Origin: an uncultured Clostridia bacterium
Lineage (GTDB): Bacteria; Bacillota; Clostridia; Oscillospirales; CAG-272
Reading direction: 5' to 3'
Length of the DNA: 53,980 bases
Assembly (NCBI GenBank): GCA_946410595.1
Contig: CAMKAU010000005.1
Location: 1-53,980, forward strand
This document shows positions 7,364 through 16,290 of the stretch, in pieces. The notes under the pieces are model-generated. The model made no database searches. It saw only the letters and a list, made by a program, of their open reading frames with translations, and was not told where the DNA came from. Made by a program: the position numbers and the translations under genes. Numbering within the stretch: the stretch's first letter is position 1; each line of letters opens with the position of its first letter.

Positions 7364-8067
7364 TCGACTGGCACAGCCACGTGCTGCCGGGCATGGACGA
7401 CGGAAGCCGCAGCGTGGCGGAAAGTCTTTCCCTGCTCCGGGCACAGGCCTCGCAGGGGGTGCGCACCGTGATCGCAACGCCGCACTTCCTTGCCAACAAC
7501 GAACCGGCGGCGTCCTTTTTGGAGAGAAGGGAACGGGCGATGGAAGCCCTGAAAACCGCGTTGCCGGAGGGATCGCCCGAGATACGGCTCGGGGCCGAGG
7601 TAAAGTACTATCCGGGGATCAGCCGTCTGCCGGATCTGAAGGCCCTGCGCGCGGAAGGCAGCAAGGTTTTGCTTCTCGAAATGCCGATGTCGGCCTGGTC
7701 GGAGTACACGGTGAGAGAGGTGATCGAGCTGGCCGGCGACGGCAGCATCCGCCTCGTTCTCGCCCACGTGGAGAGGTACTTCTCGTTCCAGAAGGCGGCC
7801 GCGCGGGACAGGATCCGGGAGGCCGGTATCCTCACACAGGTAAACGCAAGCTTTTTTGCCTCGTTTGCCTCCCGGCGGAAAGCGACGTCGCTGTTAAGAG
7901 AGGGAAAGATCCAGCTGATCGGTTCCGATTGCCACAATATGACCTCAAGACCGCCGCGGATGGGCAAGGCCTGCGAGATCATCCGCAAAAAGTTCGGCGA
8001 CGGTTTCGTATCACAAATGAACGAATACGGGTATTCCCTTCTCGGGGGACCCGGTTATAAAGAATGA
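7360..8067 (+). CDS. cpsB: PHP-type protein-tyrosine phosphatase CpsB/YwqE
   Basis: A 235-residue PHP-fold metallophosphatase: DWHSHVLPGMDDG at residues 3-15 supplies the first metal histidines, ATPHF follows, then GAEVKYYPG, LAHVERY and SDCHNM give further metal ligands. This is the standard pattern of CpsB/YwqE, which dephosphorylates the CpsD tyrosine cluster. Translation begins at a GTG overlapping the CpsD stop. The gene order CpsC-CpsD-CpsB differs from the streptococcal order B-C-D but is usual in clostridia. Confidence 0.93.
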   Translation: MIDWHSHVLPGMDDGSRSVAESLSLLRAQASQGVRTVIATPHFLANNEPAASFLERRERAMEALKTALPEGSPEIRLGAEVKYYPGISRLPDLKALRAEGSKVLLLEMPMSAWSEYTVREVIELAGDGSIRLVLAHVERYFSFQKAAARDRIREAGILTQVNASFFASFASRRKATSLLREGKIQLIGSDCHNMTSRPPRMGKACEIIRKKFGDGFVSQMNEYGYSLLGGPGYKE

Positions 8068-8096
8068 GATTATTCACGGAAAGGAAGAATCCAGAT

Positions 8097-8786
8097 ATGA
8101 AAAAAGCACTGGCGATTTGTTTTGCGCTGATTCTGGCGGCAAGTATGAGCTTCAGCGTCTTTGCCGCTCCGGGCAAGTTCGTTTCCAGCCCTTCCGGCAC
8201 GCCCGCGCCGGAGCTGACCGAGGTGAAAAACGAAACGGCGGGATGCACGGCGGTAGTGGTTCTTGATCCCTATTCGCAGCGCAACCTCCTGCCGGCCGAT
8301 CAACGCCTGAAGATGGAAACCGCGTACGATCAGATCGTAACCGCGACGAACCTGACCGATCTGAACGCCGGGCTTGCCCCGATCGCCGAACAGAAGAACG
8401 TTGCGACAGCCGATCTGGCGGTCAGCGATCTCTTTGATCTTCGGTATACCAATTGCCCGGATCACACGCAGCACGGAAGCTCTGAAATCGCTCTGAAAAT
8501 CGACGCGCCGGCGAATTTCGTCGCGCTGATCCAGCTGAAGGGGGATACCTGGGAAGTGGTTGAAAACGCCGTCGTGACGGAAGAGAACGGCGAGCTGCGT
8601 TTCCGGCTCGCGGTGGACGGCTTTTATCCGCTTGCCGTCGTGGTCAACGCGGCGGGCGGGGACACCCCTCCCACCGGCGACGACAGCAGGATCCCTCTCT
8701 ATGCGGCTTTGATGGCCGTTTCCGCAGCGGCTCTGGTGATCGTTCTTGTTTTTTCGAAGAAAAAAAGCAAGAAAAAGGGAGTCTGA
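8097..8786 (+). CDS. Secreted protein with C-terminal sortase-type sorting signal
   Basis: The start at 8097 (after GGAAGGAAG) gives 229 residues with a signal peptide (MKKALAICFALILAAS...VFA). The mature part has no recognised domain. The C-terminus has TPPTGDDS, a hydrophobic stretch of about 22 residues and the tail SKKKSKKKG, which is the layout of an LPXTG-like cell-wall sorting signal (xPxTGD variant common in clostridia). Cysteines in NETAGCTAV and YTNCPDH might pair. It lies between the phosphatase and LCP ligase genes, an uncommon place for such a protein, and may help attach or organise the polymer. No sortase gene is in the window. Confidence 0.75.
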   Translation: MKKALAICFALILAASMSFSVFAAPGKFVSSPSGTPAPELTEVKNETAGCTAVVVLDPYSQRNLLPADQRLKMETAYDQIVTATNLTDLNAGLAPIAEQKNVATADLAVSDLFDLRYTNCPDHTQHGSSEIALKIDAPANFVALIQLKGDTWEVVENAVVTEENGELRFRLAVDGFYPLAVVVNAAGGDTPPTGDDSRIPLYAALMAVSAAALVIVLVFSKKKSKKKGV

Positions 8787-8816
8787 TCGGGAATTGAACG
8801 GAAAGGCGGTTCGGTT

Positions 8817-9824
8817 ATGAGAAAGACAGACACCCCAAATCCTTCCCTGAAATACATCGGGATCGCGGTGGCCGTCGTGTTTCTCATAGCCGCCGCCCTG
8901 TTGTTTTTAGAGGTGTGGGAAAAGGAACGGGGCAGATTCCCGGAGTCCGGCGCGGAAGACGGGATCGTCGTTTATCAAGGTGAGAAATACCGCTATAAGG
9001 ATTCCATCGAAACCTTCCTCGTCCTCGGTCTGGACAAGCAGGACGGCGGGGATCTTTCCTCCTCGCAGACGGACGGCGTGCAGACGGACTTTCTGATGCT
9101 TTTCGTCTTTGATAACGAGGCCGAACAATGCGCGGCGGTCCATATCAACCGCGATACGATAACAAAGGTCAAGCGCCTTTCCCTCGGCGGCACCTCCGTC
9201 GTGGGGACGTATATGGAACAGATCGCCCTCGCTTACAACTACGCGAACACCGAAAACCATAAGATCCGCTGCCGGAACGCGAAGGATTCGGTCGAGTATC
9301 TCTTCACCGGGGTCAAGGTGGATCACTATCTCTCGGTCACGATGGATTTCGTCGTCGCCGGGTGCGACCTGGTCGGCGGCGTGGAGGTTACGGTCCTGGA
9401 TGATTTCACCGGGATCGACGACGCGCTCGTCAAGGGAAAAACGGTCACGCTGACCGGCGAGCAGGCGCTCCGGTACGTCCGTACGCGCTACGGACTGGAA
9501 GACAGCACCAACCTCCGGCGGATGGAGCGGCAGCGGCAGTATATCAACGCCTGGTATGCCAAAGCCGTGTCCCGGATCAAAGAAGATTCGGCCTTTGCGC
9601 TCGAGCTGGTCGATACGCTGGGCGGTTACGTCGTCTACGATTCGTCCGAACACCGGCTGCAGAAGTTTGCGGAAAAGTTCGACCGGTACGAGTTTCTCGG
9701 GATCCGGGAGCCGGAAGGCCGGACCCAGGCCGGCGAGGAGTTTCTTGAGTTTTATCCGGATGAAGAATCGATCCGGCAGCTTGTGATCGATCTCTTTTAC
9801 AAGCCGGCGGGCGGCGCCGCCTGA
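8817..9824 (+). CDS. LytR-CpsA-Psr (LCP) family polymer ligase
   Basis: A 335-residue membrane-anchored protein: a short cytoplasmic N-terminus, one membrane segment (about 12-33), then an external LCP domain (about 67-235). Visible motifs are VLGLDKQ, the GVQTDFLMLFVFD strand, HINRDT with the conserved Arg-Asp, and the later LTGEQALRYVRTRYG and RMERQRQY, which contain the arginines binding the lipid pyrophosphate. The family transfers polyprenyl-linked glycopolymers to peptidoglycan, so the product of this operon is probably a wall-attached polysaccharide or a teichoic-acid-like polymer. Confidence 0.92.
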   Translation: MRKTDTPNPSLKYIGIAVAVVFLIAAALLFLEVWEKERGRFPESGAEDGIVVYQGEKYRYKDSIETFLVLGLDKQDGGDLSSSQTDGVQTDFLMLFVFDNEAEQCAAVHINRDTITKVKRLSLGGTSVVGTYMEQIALAYNYANTENHKIRCRNAKDSVEYLFTGVKVDHYLSVTMDFVVAGCDLVGGVEVTVLDDFTGIDDALVKGKTVTLTGEQALRYVRTRYGLEDSTNLRRMERQRQYINAWYAKAVSRIKEDSAFALELVDTLGGYVVYDSSEHRLQKFAEKFDRYEFLGIREPEGRTQAGEEFLEFYPDEESIRQLVIDLFYKPAGGAA

Positions 9825-9895
9825 GCGGCTCCCGCGGGGAAAAAGAGAACAAGACGCGCCGCGTTTTTCGTGACTTGGATGCGGAAGGTATGATG

Positions 9896-10567
9896 ATGAA
9901 AAAAGGAAAAGACGGGATCTATAACCGCTACGTAAAACGGATCCTTGATATCACGGTATCGCTCGCGGCGATCCTTATCCTGTCACCGCTTCTGCTCGTT
10001 TTAACGGTTGCCGGCGCGATCGCGATGCGCGGCAATCCGTTCTTCGTACAGGAACGACCCGGAAAGATCGATCCCGGGACGGGACGCGAGAAGATCTTCA
10101 AGCTGGTCAAGTACCGTACGATGTCAAATCAAAAAGATTCGTCAGGAAAGCTCCTCCCGGACGGCAAAAGGTTGAACGGATACGGGCTGTTTTTAAGAAA
10201 AACAAGTCTTGACGAGCTGCCCGAGCTTTTCGGAGTGCTTGCCGGCCATTTGAGCCTGGTCGGACCGCGGCCGCTTTTGACCGAGTATTTACCCTATTAC
10301 ACAGCAGCGGAAAGAGAACGCCACACCGTTCGTCCCGGGCTCACCGGATGGGCGCAAGTGAACGGAAGGAACATGGTCGAATGGACCAAACGGTTTGCTT
10401 TGGATATCGACTATGTCCGCAAAATCTCTTTCCCCCTGGATATGAAAATCCTTTTTTTGACCGCAAAGAAAGTCTTGTCAAAAAGTGATATCGCGGAAGA
10501 TACGAGCGTTACGGAAGGAAACTTTGCTGAAATCAGAAAGTCTCAGATGGGGTCAATTGCAAAATGA
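9896..10567 (+). CDS. Initiating phosphoglycosyl transferase (monotopic, PglC/WbaP-like)
   Basis: Three ATGs in a row occur at 9890, 9893 and 9896; the third has the best distance from GGAAGG (9883-9888). The 223-residue protein has an N-terminal membrane hairpin (about 17-40), the NPFFVQERPG motif, the catalytic Asp106-Glu107 in RKTSLDELPELF, and SLVGPRPLL and GLTGWAQVNGRN. It moves a sugar-1-phosphate from a nucleotide sugar to undecaprenyl phosphate, the first step of repeat-unit assembly. It is a minimal enzyme without the extra WbaP membrane domain. The sugar is not predictable. It overlaps the next gene by ATGA. Confidence 0.93.
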   Translation: MKKGKDGIYNRYVKRILDITVSLAAILILSPLLLVLTVAGAIAMRGNPFFVQERPGKIDPGTGREKIFKLVKYRTMSNQKDSSGKLLPDGKRLNGYGLFLRKTSLDELPELFGVLAGHLSLVGPRPLLTEYLPYYTAAERERHTVRPGLTGWAQVNGRNMVEWTKRFALDIDYVRKISFPLDMKILFLTAKKVLSKSDIAEDTSVTEGNFAEIRKSQMGSIAK

Positions 10568-11532
10568 ACATTCTTCTTTTGAGCGTTGGAACACGAAATA
10601 AAATCATTCAATACTTCAAAAAAACGGTAGGTGAAAACGGCGTGGTCGTTGCAACCGATATGTCGGAGCGCGCCCCCGCGGGGTACGAGGCGGACAAGTT
10701 CTACAAAGTTCCTCCCGTAACTGCCGACGGTTATCTGGACGTGATTTTTGATATTTGCAAGAAAGAGAAGATCACCGCCGCGCTGACGCTGATCGATTCC
10801 GAGCTCTCGTTGCTTGCCGCAAACAGGGACAGGTTTGCCGAACGCGGCGTGACGGTGATCGGCTCGTCCTGCGAGCTTTGCGAGCGGGCCCTTGATAAAA
10901 TGAAGATGTTCCGCTGGCTCAGTGAGCGCGGGTATCCCTGCGCAAAGAGTTATGATGACATAAACGACTTCTATAACGATCTCGCGGCCGGATTGATCTC
11001 CTTTCCCGTGTTTGTCAAACCCATTCGCGGTAGCGCGTCCGTTTCTGTTGCCAAGGTGGAAGATAAGGAAACGCTCGATTTGCTTTGGGCGCACACAGAC
11101 GGTTTGATGATCCAGGAATATATGAACGGGCAGGAAATCGGCGCGGACGTATATGTCGATATGATCACGGGAAAAGTCGTTTCTATTTTCACCAAAAAGA
11201 AACTGCTGATGCGCGCCGGAGAAACCGATAAGGCGATCAGCTTCAAAGATGAAAAGCTGTTTGAGCTGATCACGCGTTTTTGCGAAGAAAGCGGTTGGCT
11301 GGGGCAAGTTGATATTGATATCTTTGAAGTCAACGGAGAATACCGCATCGGAGAAGTGAATCCCCGTTTCGGCGGCGGCTATCCGCACGCTTATGAGTGC
11401 GGCTGCGATCATATGAAACTGATCGAGAATAACGTAAATGGCATCCCGAACAAGAAGAATATAGGCGCATACGACGACGGGGTGTATATGATGAAGTATA
11501 ATGAAGTTCTGGTAAAGAAGATCCACGGATAG
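10564..11532 (+). CDS. ATP-grasp enzyme of the polysaccharide locus
   Basis: A 322-residue protein with an N-terminal Rossmann-like part (MNILLLSVGTRNK), a central ATP-grasp domain (FPVFVKPIRGSASVSV phosphate-binding loop region, MIQEYMNGQEIGADVY) and the magnesium-binding EVNPRFGGGYPH. These features place it with carbamoyl-phosphate-synthase-like ATP-grasp ligases, which join a carboxylate to an amine or thiol through an acyl phosphate. In polysaccharide clusters such enzymes may attach amino acids to sugars, for example uronic acid amides. The substrate is unknown. Confidence 0.85.
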   Translation: MNILLLSVGTRNKIIQYFKKTVGENGVVVATDMSERAPAGYEADKFYKVPPVTADGYLDVIFDICKKEKITAALTLIDSELSLLAANRDRFAERGVTVIGSSCELCERALDKMKMFRWLSERGYPCAKSYDDINDFYNDLAAGLISFPVFVKPIRGSASVSVAKVEDKETLDLLWAHTDGLMIQEYMNGQEIGADVYVDMITGKVVSIFTKKKLLMRAGETDKAISFKDEKLFELITRFCEESGWLGQVDIDIFEVNGEYRIGEVNPRFGGGYPHAYECGCDHMKLIENNVNGIPNKKNIGAYDDGVYMMKYNEVLVKKIHG

Positions 11533-11555
11533 ATCGGGACTATCAAATCGCGGTC

Positions 11556-12710
11556 ATGAAAAAGATATGTTTTGTCACGACGACGTTCGGAACGGTCGAG
11601 AGCTTTATTCTTCCTCTGATACACTGTATCAAGAATCACTCTCAGGACTGGGACGTCAGTATCATTTGCAGCCATAGCAAAGACGGGGATCTTATGATCC
11701 CGGATGGGGTACACTATTATCCCGTTGAAATGAAACGCGGGATCAGCCTGTCGGGCGTCGGTGCGTTTTTCAAGATCAAAAAAATATTGAAAAAAAACAG
11801 ATTTGATCTGGTCCAGTACAGCACGCCGAACGCTTCCCTGTATACCGCTTTGGCCGCGCGGCTTGCCGGAATCCCCGTGAGACTTTACTGCCAGTGGGGA
11901 ATTGTTTACGTAGGCATGAAGGGCTTCAAGCGCGCGCTTTTCAAACGGGAAGAAAAACTTGTTTGCAAACTTTCCACATGGATCGAGCCTGACAGCCGGA
12001 GCAATCTGGAGTTTGCTCACAAAGAGGGGCTCTACCCCGCCGAAAAAGGGTCTGTGATCTGGAACGGCAGCTCCTGCGGCGTCGATCTGAACCAGTTTGA
12101 TATTTCCAAAAAAGAAGATTATTACAAACGGATCCGGGAGGCGTATTCCATTCCGCCCGGGGCGTTTGTGTTCGGGTTTGTCGGGCGGATCACGCGCGAC
12201 AAGGGGATAAACGAACTTCTGGAGGCCTATCGGAGGATCCGCGCGGAATACCAAAACGCGTATCTGATCCTGGTAGGGAGGCACGAAGTAGACAAAACGA
12301 TCAACCGGGAGCTTTACGATTGGTCAAACAGCGATCCCGGCGTTCTCTATACCGGTTATTCAAACGCGGTAGAAGAATGGTTGTCCGCGATGGACTGCTT
12401 CGTTCTTCCCAGTTACAGGGAAGGGTTTGCGATGTCGATCATTGAAGCGGAGGCGATGGGGATCCCCGCCATCGTAACGGACATTCCCGGGCTGGCGGAC
12501 GCGGTGCTGCCGGGCGAAACGGGGCTGCTCGTTAAAAAGGCCGATACGTACGCGCTGTACGGCGCCATGAAGCGGATGCTTTCCGAAGCAAAGCAATACG
12601 TCGGAAAAGGTTATACGTTTATCAAAGAAAACTATGAGCGGCGGAAGTTGTTCCAATATATCTTGCAGGACCGCGAAAGACTTTTGAAGGAAAACGGCGC
12701 TCATCGGTAA
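11556..12710 (+). CDS. Glycosyltransferase family 4
   Basis: A 384-residue GT-B enzyme. The C-terminal half has FGFVGRITRDKGINELLEAY, the donor-binding start of GT4 enzymes, and the EX7E motif in REGFAMSIIEAEAMGIPAIV. The N-terminal half (FDLVQYSTPNASLYTALAARLAGIPVRLY) is the acceptor domain. No membrane segment is present, so it is probably a peripheral cytoplasmic enzyme adding a sugar to the lipid-linked intermediate. It starts 23 bases after the ATP-grasp gene without a strong ribosome binding site. Confidence 0.9.
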   Translation: MKKICFVTTTFGTVESFILPLIHCIKNHSQDWDVSIICSHSKDGDLMIPDGVHYYPVEMKRGISLSGVGAFFKIKKILKKNRFDLVQYSTPNASLYTALAARLAGIPVRLYCQWGIVYVGMKGFKRALFKREEKLVCKLSTWIEPDSRSNLEFAHKEGLYPAEKGSVIWNGSSCGVDLNQFDISKKEDYYKRIREAYSIPPGAFVFGFVGRITRDKGINELLEAYRRIRAEYQNAYLILVGRHEVDKTINRELYDWSNSDPGVLYTGYSNAVEEWLSAMDCFVLPSYREGFAMSIIEAEAMGIPAIVTDIPGLADAVLPGETGLLVKKADTYALYGAMKRMLSEAKQYVGKGYTFIKENYERRKLFQYILQDRERLLKENGAHR

Positions 12711-12731
12711 CAGAAAAGGTGTATTCTCTCT

Positions 12732-13532
12732 ATGGCCAGAGTATCGGTTATCACAGGGATCTATCAATGCGAAAAGACGCTGCCGGAAGCCATTGACTCC
12801 CTGCTTGCCCAGACCTATACCGACTGGGTCCTGATCATGTGCGACGACGGATCATCCGACGGGACCTGCGCCGTTGCGGAGCGGTACCGGCAGGAATACC
12901 CGGACAAGATCGTTTTGATCAAAAACGAAAGCAACCTGGGTCTCAACGCTGCCCTCAACCGCTGTCTGCAGCTTGCGGACAGCGAATACGTTGCCAGAAT
13001 GGACGGGGACGATATCAGTCTGCCGGACCGCTTCGAGAAGGAAGTTTCTTTTTTGGACAGCCACCCGGAATACGCCGTTGTCAGCTGTCCGATGATCCAT
13101 TTTGATGAAAACGGAGACTGGGGCAGAGGGAAAAGCGCCGGAGAAGTCAAAAAGACGGATTTTATTGCCGGAACGCCCTTTTCCCACGCGCCCTGCATGG
13201 TCCGCAGAGAGGCGTACGAGGCCGTCGGCGGGTATTCCGCCGACCCGAGGACCCGGCGCGCCGAAGATTACGATCTGTGGTTCCGGATGTACGAAAAGGG
13301 TTTCAAGGGTTTCAACCTCCCGGATCCGCTTTACAAAATGCGCGACGATCAGAACGCCTATCACAGAAGGAAGCTCAGGTACGCGTTTAACGAAGCTTAC
13401 GTCAGATTCACGGGCTACAAGCGCCTGAAACTGCCGCTTTCCTCGTACTTGTTTGCCGTGAGGCCGCTTTTGGTGGCCCTGCTGCCCAAACCCGTTTATC
13501 TGTTCCTTCACCGGAAAAAGAGGGCTGGATGA
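12732..13532 (+). CDS. Glycosyltransferase family 2
   Basis: A 266-residue GT-A enzyme: VSVITGIYQCEKTLPEAIDSLLAQTYTDW at the N-terminus, CDDGSSDGT, and the metal-binding ARMDGDDISLP. The AEDYDLWFRM motif near residue 180 is the usual catalytic-base region (ED). The hydrophobic C-terminus (LFAVRPLLVALLPKPVYLFL) may touch the membrane. It ends by overlapping the GT32-like gene start; the same GT2-then-GT32 order recurs at 24500-26241. Confidence 0.9.
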   Translation: MARVSVITGIYQCEKTLPEAIDSLLAQTYTDWVLIMCDDGSSDGTCAVAERYRQEYPDKIVLIKNESNLGLNAALNRCLQLADSEYVARMDGDDISLPDRFEKEVSFLDSHPEYAVVSCPMIHFDENGDWGRGKSAGEVKKTDFIAGTPFSHAPCMVRREAYEAVGGYSADPRTRRAEDYDLWFRMYEKGFKGFNLPDPLYKMRDDQNAYHRRKLRYAFNEAYVRFTGYKRLKLPLSSYLFAVRPLLVALLPKPVYLFLHRKKRAG

Positions 13533-14251
13533 TGATACCGAAAATCATTCACTACTGCTGGTTCGGCGGGAACCCGCTGCCGAAGTCGGCGCGCAAGTGT
13601 ATCGACAGTTGGAAGAAGTTTTTTCCGGGCTTTGAGATCCGGGAATGGAACGAATCTAACTACGACGTAAAAAAGATCCCGTACGTCGCCGAAGCTTATG
13701 AGGCAAAAAAATATGCTTTTGTCAGCGATTACGCCCGCTTTGATGTTCTTTATCAGCATGGCGGCATTTATTTCGATACCGACGTTGAGGTGATCCGGTC
13801 CTTTGACGATATATGGGAAAAGGGCGCCTTTATGGGCTGCGAAACGGACGGAGAGGACGTAAATCCTGGGCTTGGTATAGCCGCTCCTCCCGGGCTTGGC
13901 ATCTATCGGGACATCCTGGATTATTACGCGACGCAGCGTTTTACGAACGCGGACGGCTCGCTCAATACGGAGACCGTGGTAACAAAGACGACAAGGATCT
14001 TAAAAGAATACGGATTGCAAAACGGCCCGGGGATCCAGCGCGTTTCGGAAATCAGCGTGTATCCAAAAGAGTATTTCAACCCGATGGACAACAACACGGG
14101 GAAGATGCGGATCACGGAACAGACGCATTCCATCCACTGGTATTCGATGTCCTGGCTGCCGAAAAGACAGGTCCTGATCCGGGGCGTCACGCGGGTGTTT
14201 CACCGTTTGTTCGGAGTGGATTGTTTTCGCTTCTTAAAAAAGAACGGATGA
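13529..14251 (+). CDS. GT32-like capsular polysaccharide glycosyltransferase
   Basis: A 240-residue protein starting IPKIIHYCWFGGNPLP, with YAFVSDYARFDVLYQHGGIYFDTDVEV. The DTD is the DXD nucleotide-sugar motif of the Gly_transf_sug/GT32 group. A late HWYSMSW motif is also typical. It overlaps the preceding GT2 gene by 4 bases. A paralogue lies at 25474, giving two GT32-like enzymes in the operon. Confidence 0.88.
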   Translation: MMIPKIIHYCWFGGNPLPKSARKCIDSWKKFFPGFEIREWNESNYDVKKIPYVAEAYEAKKYAFVSDYARFDVLYQHGGIYFDTDVEVIRSFDDIWEKGAFMGCETDGEDVNPGLGIAAPPGLGIYRDILDYYATQRFTNADGSLNTETVVTKTTRILKEYGLQNGPGIQRVSEISVYPKEYFNPMDNNTGKMRITEQTHSIHWYSMSWLPKRQVLIRGVTRVFHRLFGVDCFRFLKKNG

Positions 14252-14264
14252 AAGGGACGGGGCT

Positions 14265-15128
14265 ATGATCACCGTTTTTACGCCGACGTATAACAGAGCC
14301 GACAAGCTGGAACGGCTGTTTGCAAGTTTAATGAAACAGTCGGATCCGGATTTTGAATGGTTGGTGATCGACGACGGATCGGCGGATCATACAAAGCAGC
14401 TGATAACCCGCCTGTCAAAGGAAGCCCTTTTTCCGGTGCGGTATTACCGGCAGGAAAACGGCGGGAAGCACCGCGCGTACAACCGGGCGCTGGAGCTCGC
14501 CGCCGGAGAATGGTTTTTCTGTGTGGATTCGGACGACCGGCTTGCCGAGAACGCCCTGAAAACGCTGCGCGCCTATCTGGAAAACTGCGGCGCGCGGATC
14601 GTCGTCGCGTACAAGTCGGATGAAAAGGGGGCGCTGCTGAGCGGCGCGTTTCCTTCCGGCGTACGGAGCGGCTCCCTCTACGATCTGGAACACCGCTATC
14701 GCTGTACGGGTGAGTTTACTCTCGTTTTTCAAACCGCCTATGCGGCGCGTTTCCCCTTCCCGACGTTTGAAGGCGAGAAGTTTGTGACGGAGTCCGTCGT
14801 TTACGACAGAATGGCAAAAGACAAAATGGCGGGATTTCTCCCGGAGGTCCTGACGGTCTGCGAATATCAGGCGGACGGACTGACGGGGAATATCCAAAAA
14901 AGCATGAAGGAAAACCCCGCCGGTTTTTGCCTTTATTTTATGCAAAAAATCGACTTGCAGGAAACCGGCCTGAAGCGGTGGATCACGGCGGGAAAGTATC
15001 ACGCTTTCCGTTTCTTCGCGGGCGCCCGGAAAAGCGCCTACCAAGGAACGCATCCGGTATCGGTATCATTAGCGAAACCTCTCGGCGTGTTATTCCGGTT
15101 TTATTATCGTTTCTTCAGAGGTTTTTGA
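14265..15128 (+). CDS. Glycosyltransferase family 2
   Basis: A 287-residue GT-A enzyme: ITVFTPTYNRADKLERLFASLMKQ, VIDDGSADHT, QENGGKHRAYNRALELA and the DXD region CVDSDDRL. The central sequence FTLVFQTAYAARFPFPTFEGEKFVTE and the E of VTESVVYDRM fit the later GT2 acceptor region. It is cytoplasmic, with no clear membrane segment. It starts 14 bases after the GT32-like gene, with GGGACGGGG before the ATG. Confidence 0.88.
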   Translation: MITVFTPTYNRADKLERLFASLMKQSDPDFEWLVIDDGSADHTKQLITRLSKEALFPVRYYRQENGGKHRAYNRALELAAGEWFFCVDSDDRLAENALKTLRAYLENCGARIVVAYKSDEKGALLSGAFPSGVRSGSLYDLEHRYRCTGEFTLVFQTAYAARFPFPTFEGEKFVTESVVYDRMAKDKMAGFLPEVLTVCEYQADGLTGNIQKSMKENPAGFCLYFMQKIDLQETGLKRWITAGKYHAFRFFAGARKSAYQGTHPVSVSLAKPLGVLFRFYYRFFRGF

Positions 15129-15141
15129 TGGAGATTGTTCT

Positions 15142-16290
15142 ATGCGGAAATGGGTGAATACTGCCATCGTCGGCGCGTTCTGGCTGTTGAGTCTGGTGAA
15201 AGCGACGGGAATTGACTCTACCTACCGTATCACCGACCGTGCCCGTCTCGTTCTGCTTTTGATCACCGCGGCCGTGATCTTGATGGAATCAAAAGCAAAC
15301 CACGGCATAACGGTGAGAAAAACCGACCTTTTTGTGTTTGGCGGGTTAGCCGTCGTTTTTCTGGCCAGCGGGTTTCTGAACGGAAAAGGAACGCAGCCGC
15401 TTGAGTATCTTTATGCGTTTCTGGTCGTTTTTTTGATTTCCAGGATACCGCTCGACGAATCCGACTTTGCGCATATCGGCTTTTTCTTCGGACTGGCCGG
15501 ATTTGCCGTGCTGTATATTTACAACCAGACGACGGTGCTCAGCGGCTGGAACGAAAATTCCATCGCGATGATAGGTTTCTTCAGCTATCTCGTCTTTCTC
15601 ATCCCGCTGTTTAACGTTCAGCGCAGAAAGATGAAGGCGCTCATTGTCCTCACGGCGATCGCTTTTTCGTATTTTATATACTTTACACTGTCCAGATCCT
15701 GCATCCTGTTTCTGGGGATCGCGCTTGCCTTTGCTATCGGTCTTTTCGACAGAAAGATCCTTTATCGGGGAACCGGTTTCATCTATGTCGTTTTGCTGAT
15801 CCCTTTGGCTGTCGCCGTTTTGATCGTTCTGATTTCGTCCACACAGTTTCTTCAGAAGTTGGACACGTGGAGTATCGTTCAATTTGGAAAAGCGTTTTTG
15901 AACGGGCGGGATCGATTATGGATCTACGGATTCCGGACGTTTTTCAAGGATCCCTGGCTCGGCTGCGGAAACCTGAACAGAGCGAACTGGCACAACAGCG
16001 CGGTTCACGTTCTGGCAACGTACGGTGTGCTGGGCTATTATTTCTGGATCCAGTCCTTTCATACCCTGCTCGGGAAAGCAAGGACCTTCTTTGACGACTA
16101 TCTGGTCCAGGGATGCGTATGCTGCTTTATGGTCATCTACCTCCAGCAATCCGTTGAACTCGGGATCGTATCCACCGCGCCCGATCTGATCCCGTACGTC
16201 ATTCTCGGAATGTTATTCGGAAGGATCCAATGCATAAGGAATGAAGAAAATGCCGAAACCGGTCTTATCGATTATCCTTCCCGTCTATAA
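15142..16290 (+). CDS. Wzy-like polysaccharide polymerase / O-antigen ligase family protein
   Basis: A 382-residue polytopic protein with roughly ten hydrophobic segments. The late section GRDRLWIYGFRTFFKDPWLGCGNLNRANWHNSAVHVLATYGVLGYYFW is the Wzy_C/O-antigen ligase signature, including the conserved Arg, the G-x-G and His-Asn region. It would polymerise lipid-linked repeat units outside the membrane. As is usual for Wzy proteins the identification rests on topology and this region. It is followed at once by a GT2 gene overlapping its 3' end. Confidence 0.82.
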   Translation: MRKWVNTAIVGAFWLLSLVKATGIDSTYRITDRARLVLLLITAAVILMESKANHGITVRKTDLFVFGGLAVVFLASGFLNGKGTQPLEYLYAFLVVFLISRIPLDESDFAHIGFFFGLAGFAVLYIYNQTTVLSGWNENSIAMIGFFSYLVFLIPLFNVQRRKMKALIVLTAIAFSYFIYFTLSRSCILFLGIALAFAIGLFDRKILYRGTGFIYVVLLIPLAVAVLIVLISSTQFLQKLDTWSIVQFGKAFLNGRDRLWIYGFRTFFKDPWLGCGNLNRANWHNSAVHVLATYGVLGYYFWIQSFHTLLGKARTFFDDYLVQGCVCCFMVIYLQQSVELGIVSTAPDLIPYVILGMLFGRIQCIRNEENAETGLIDYPSRL

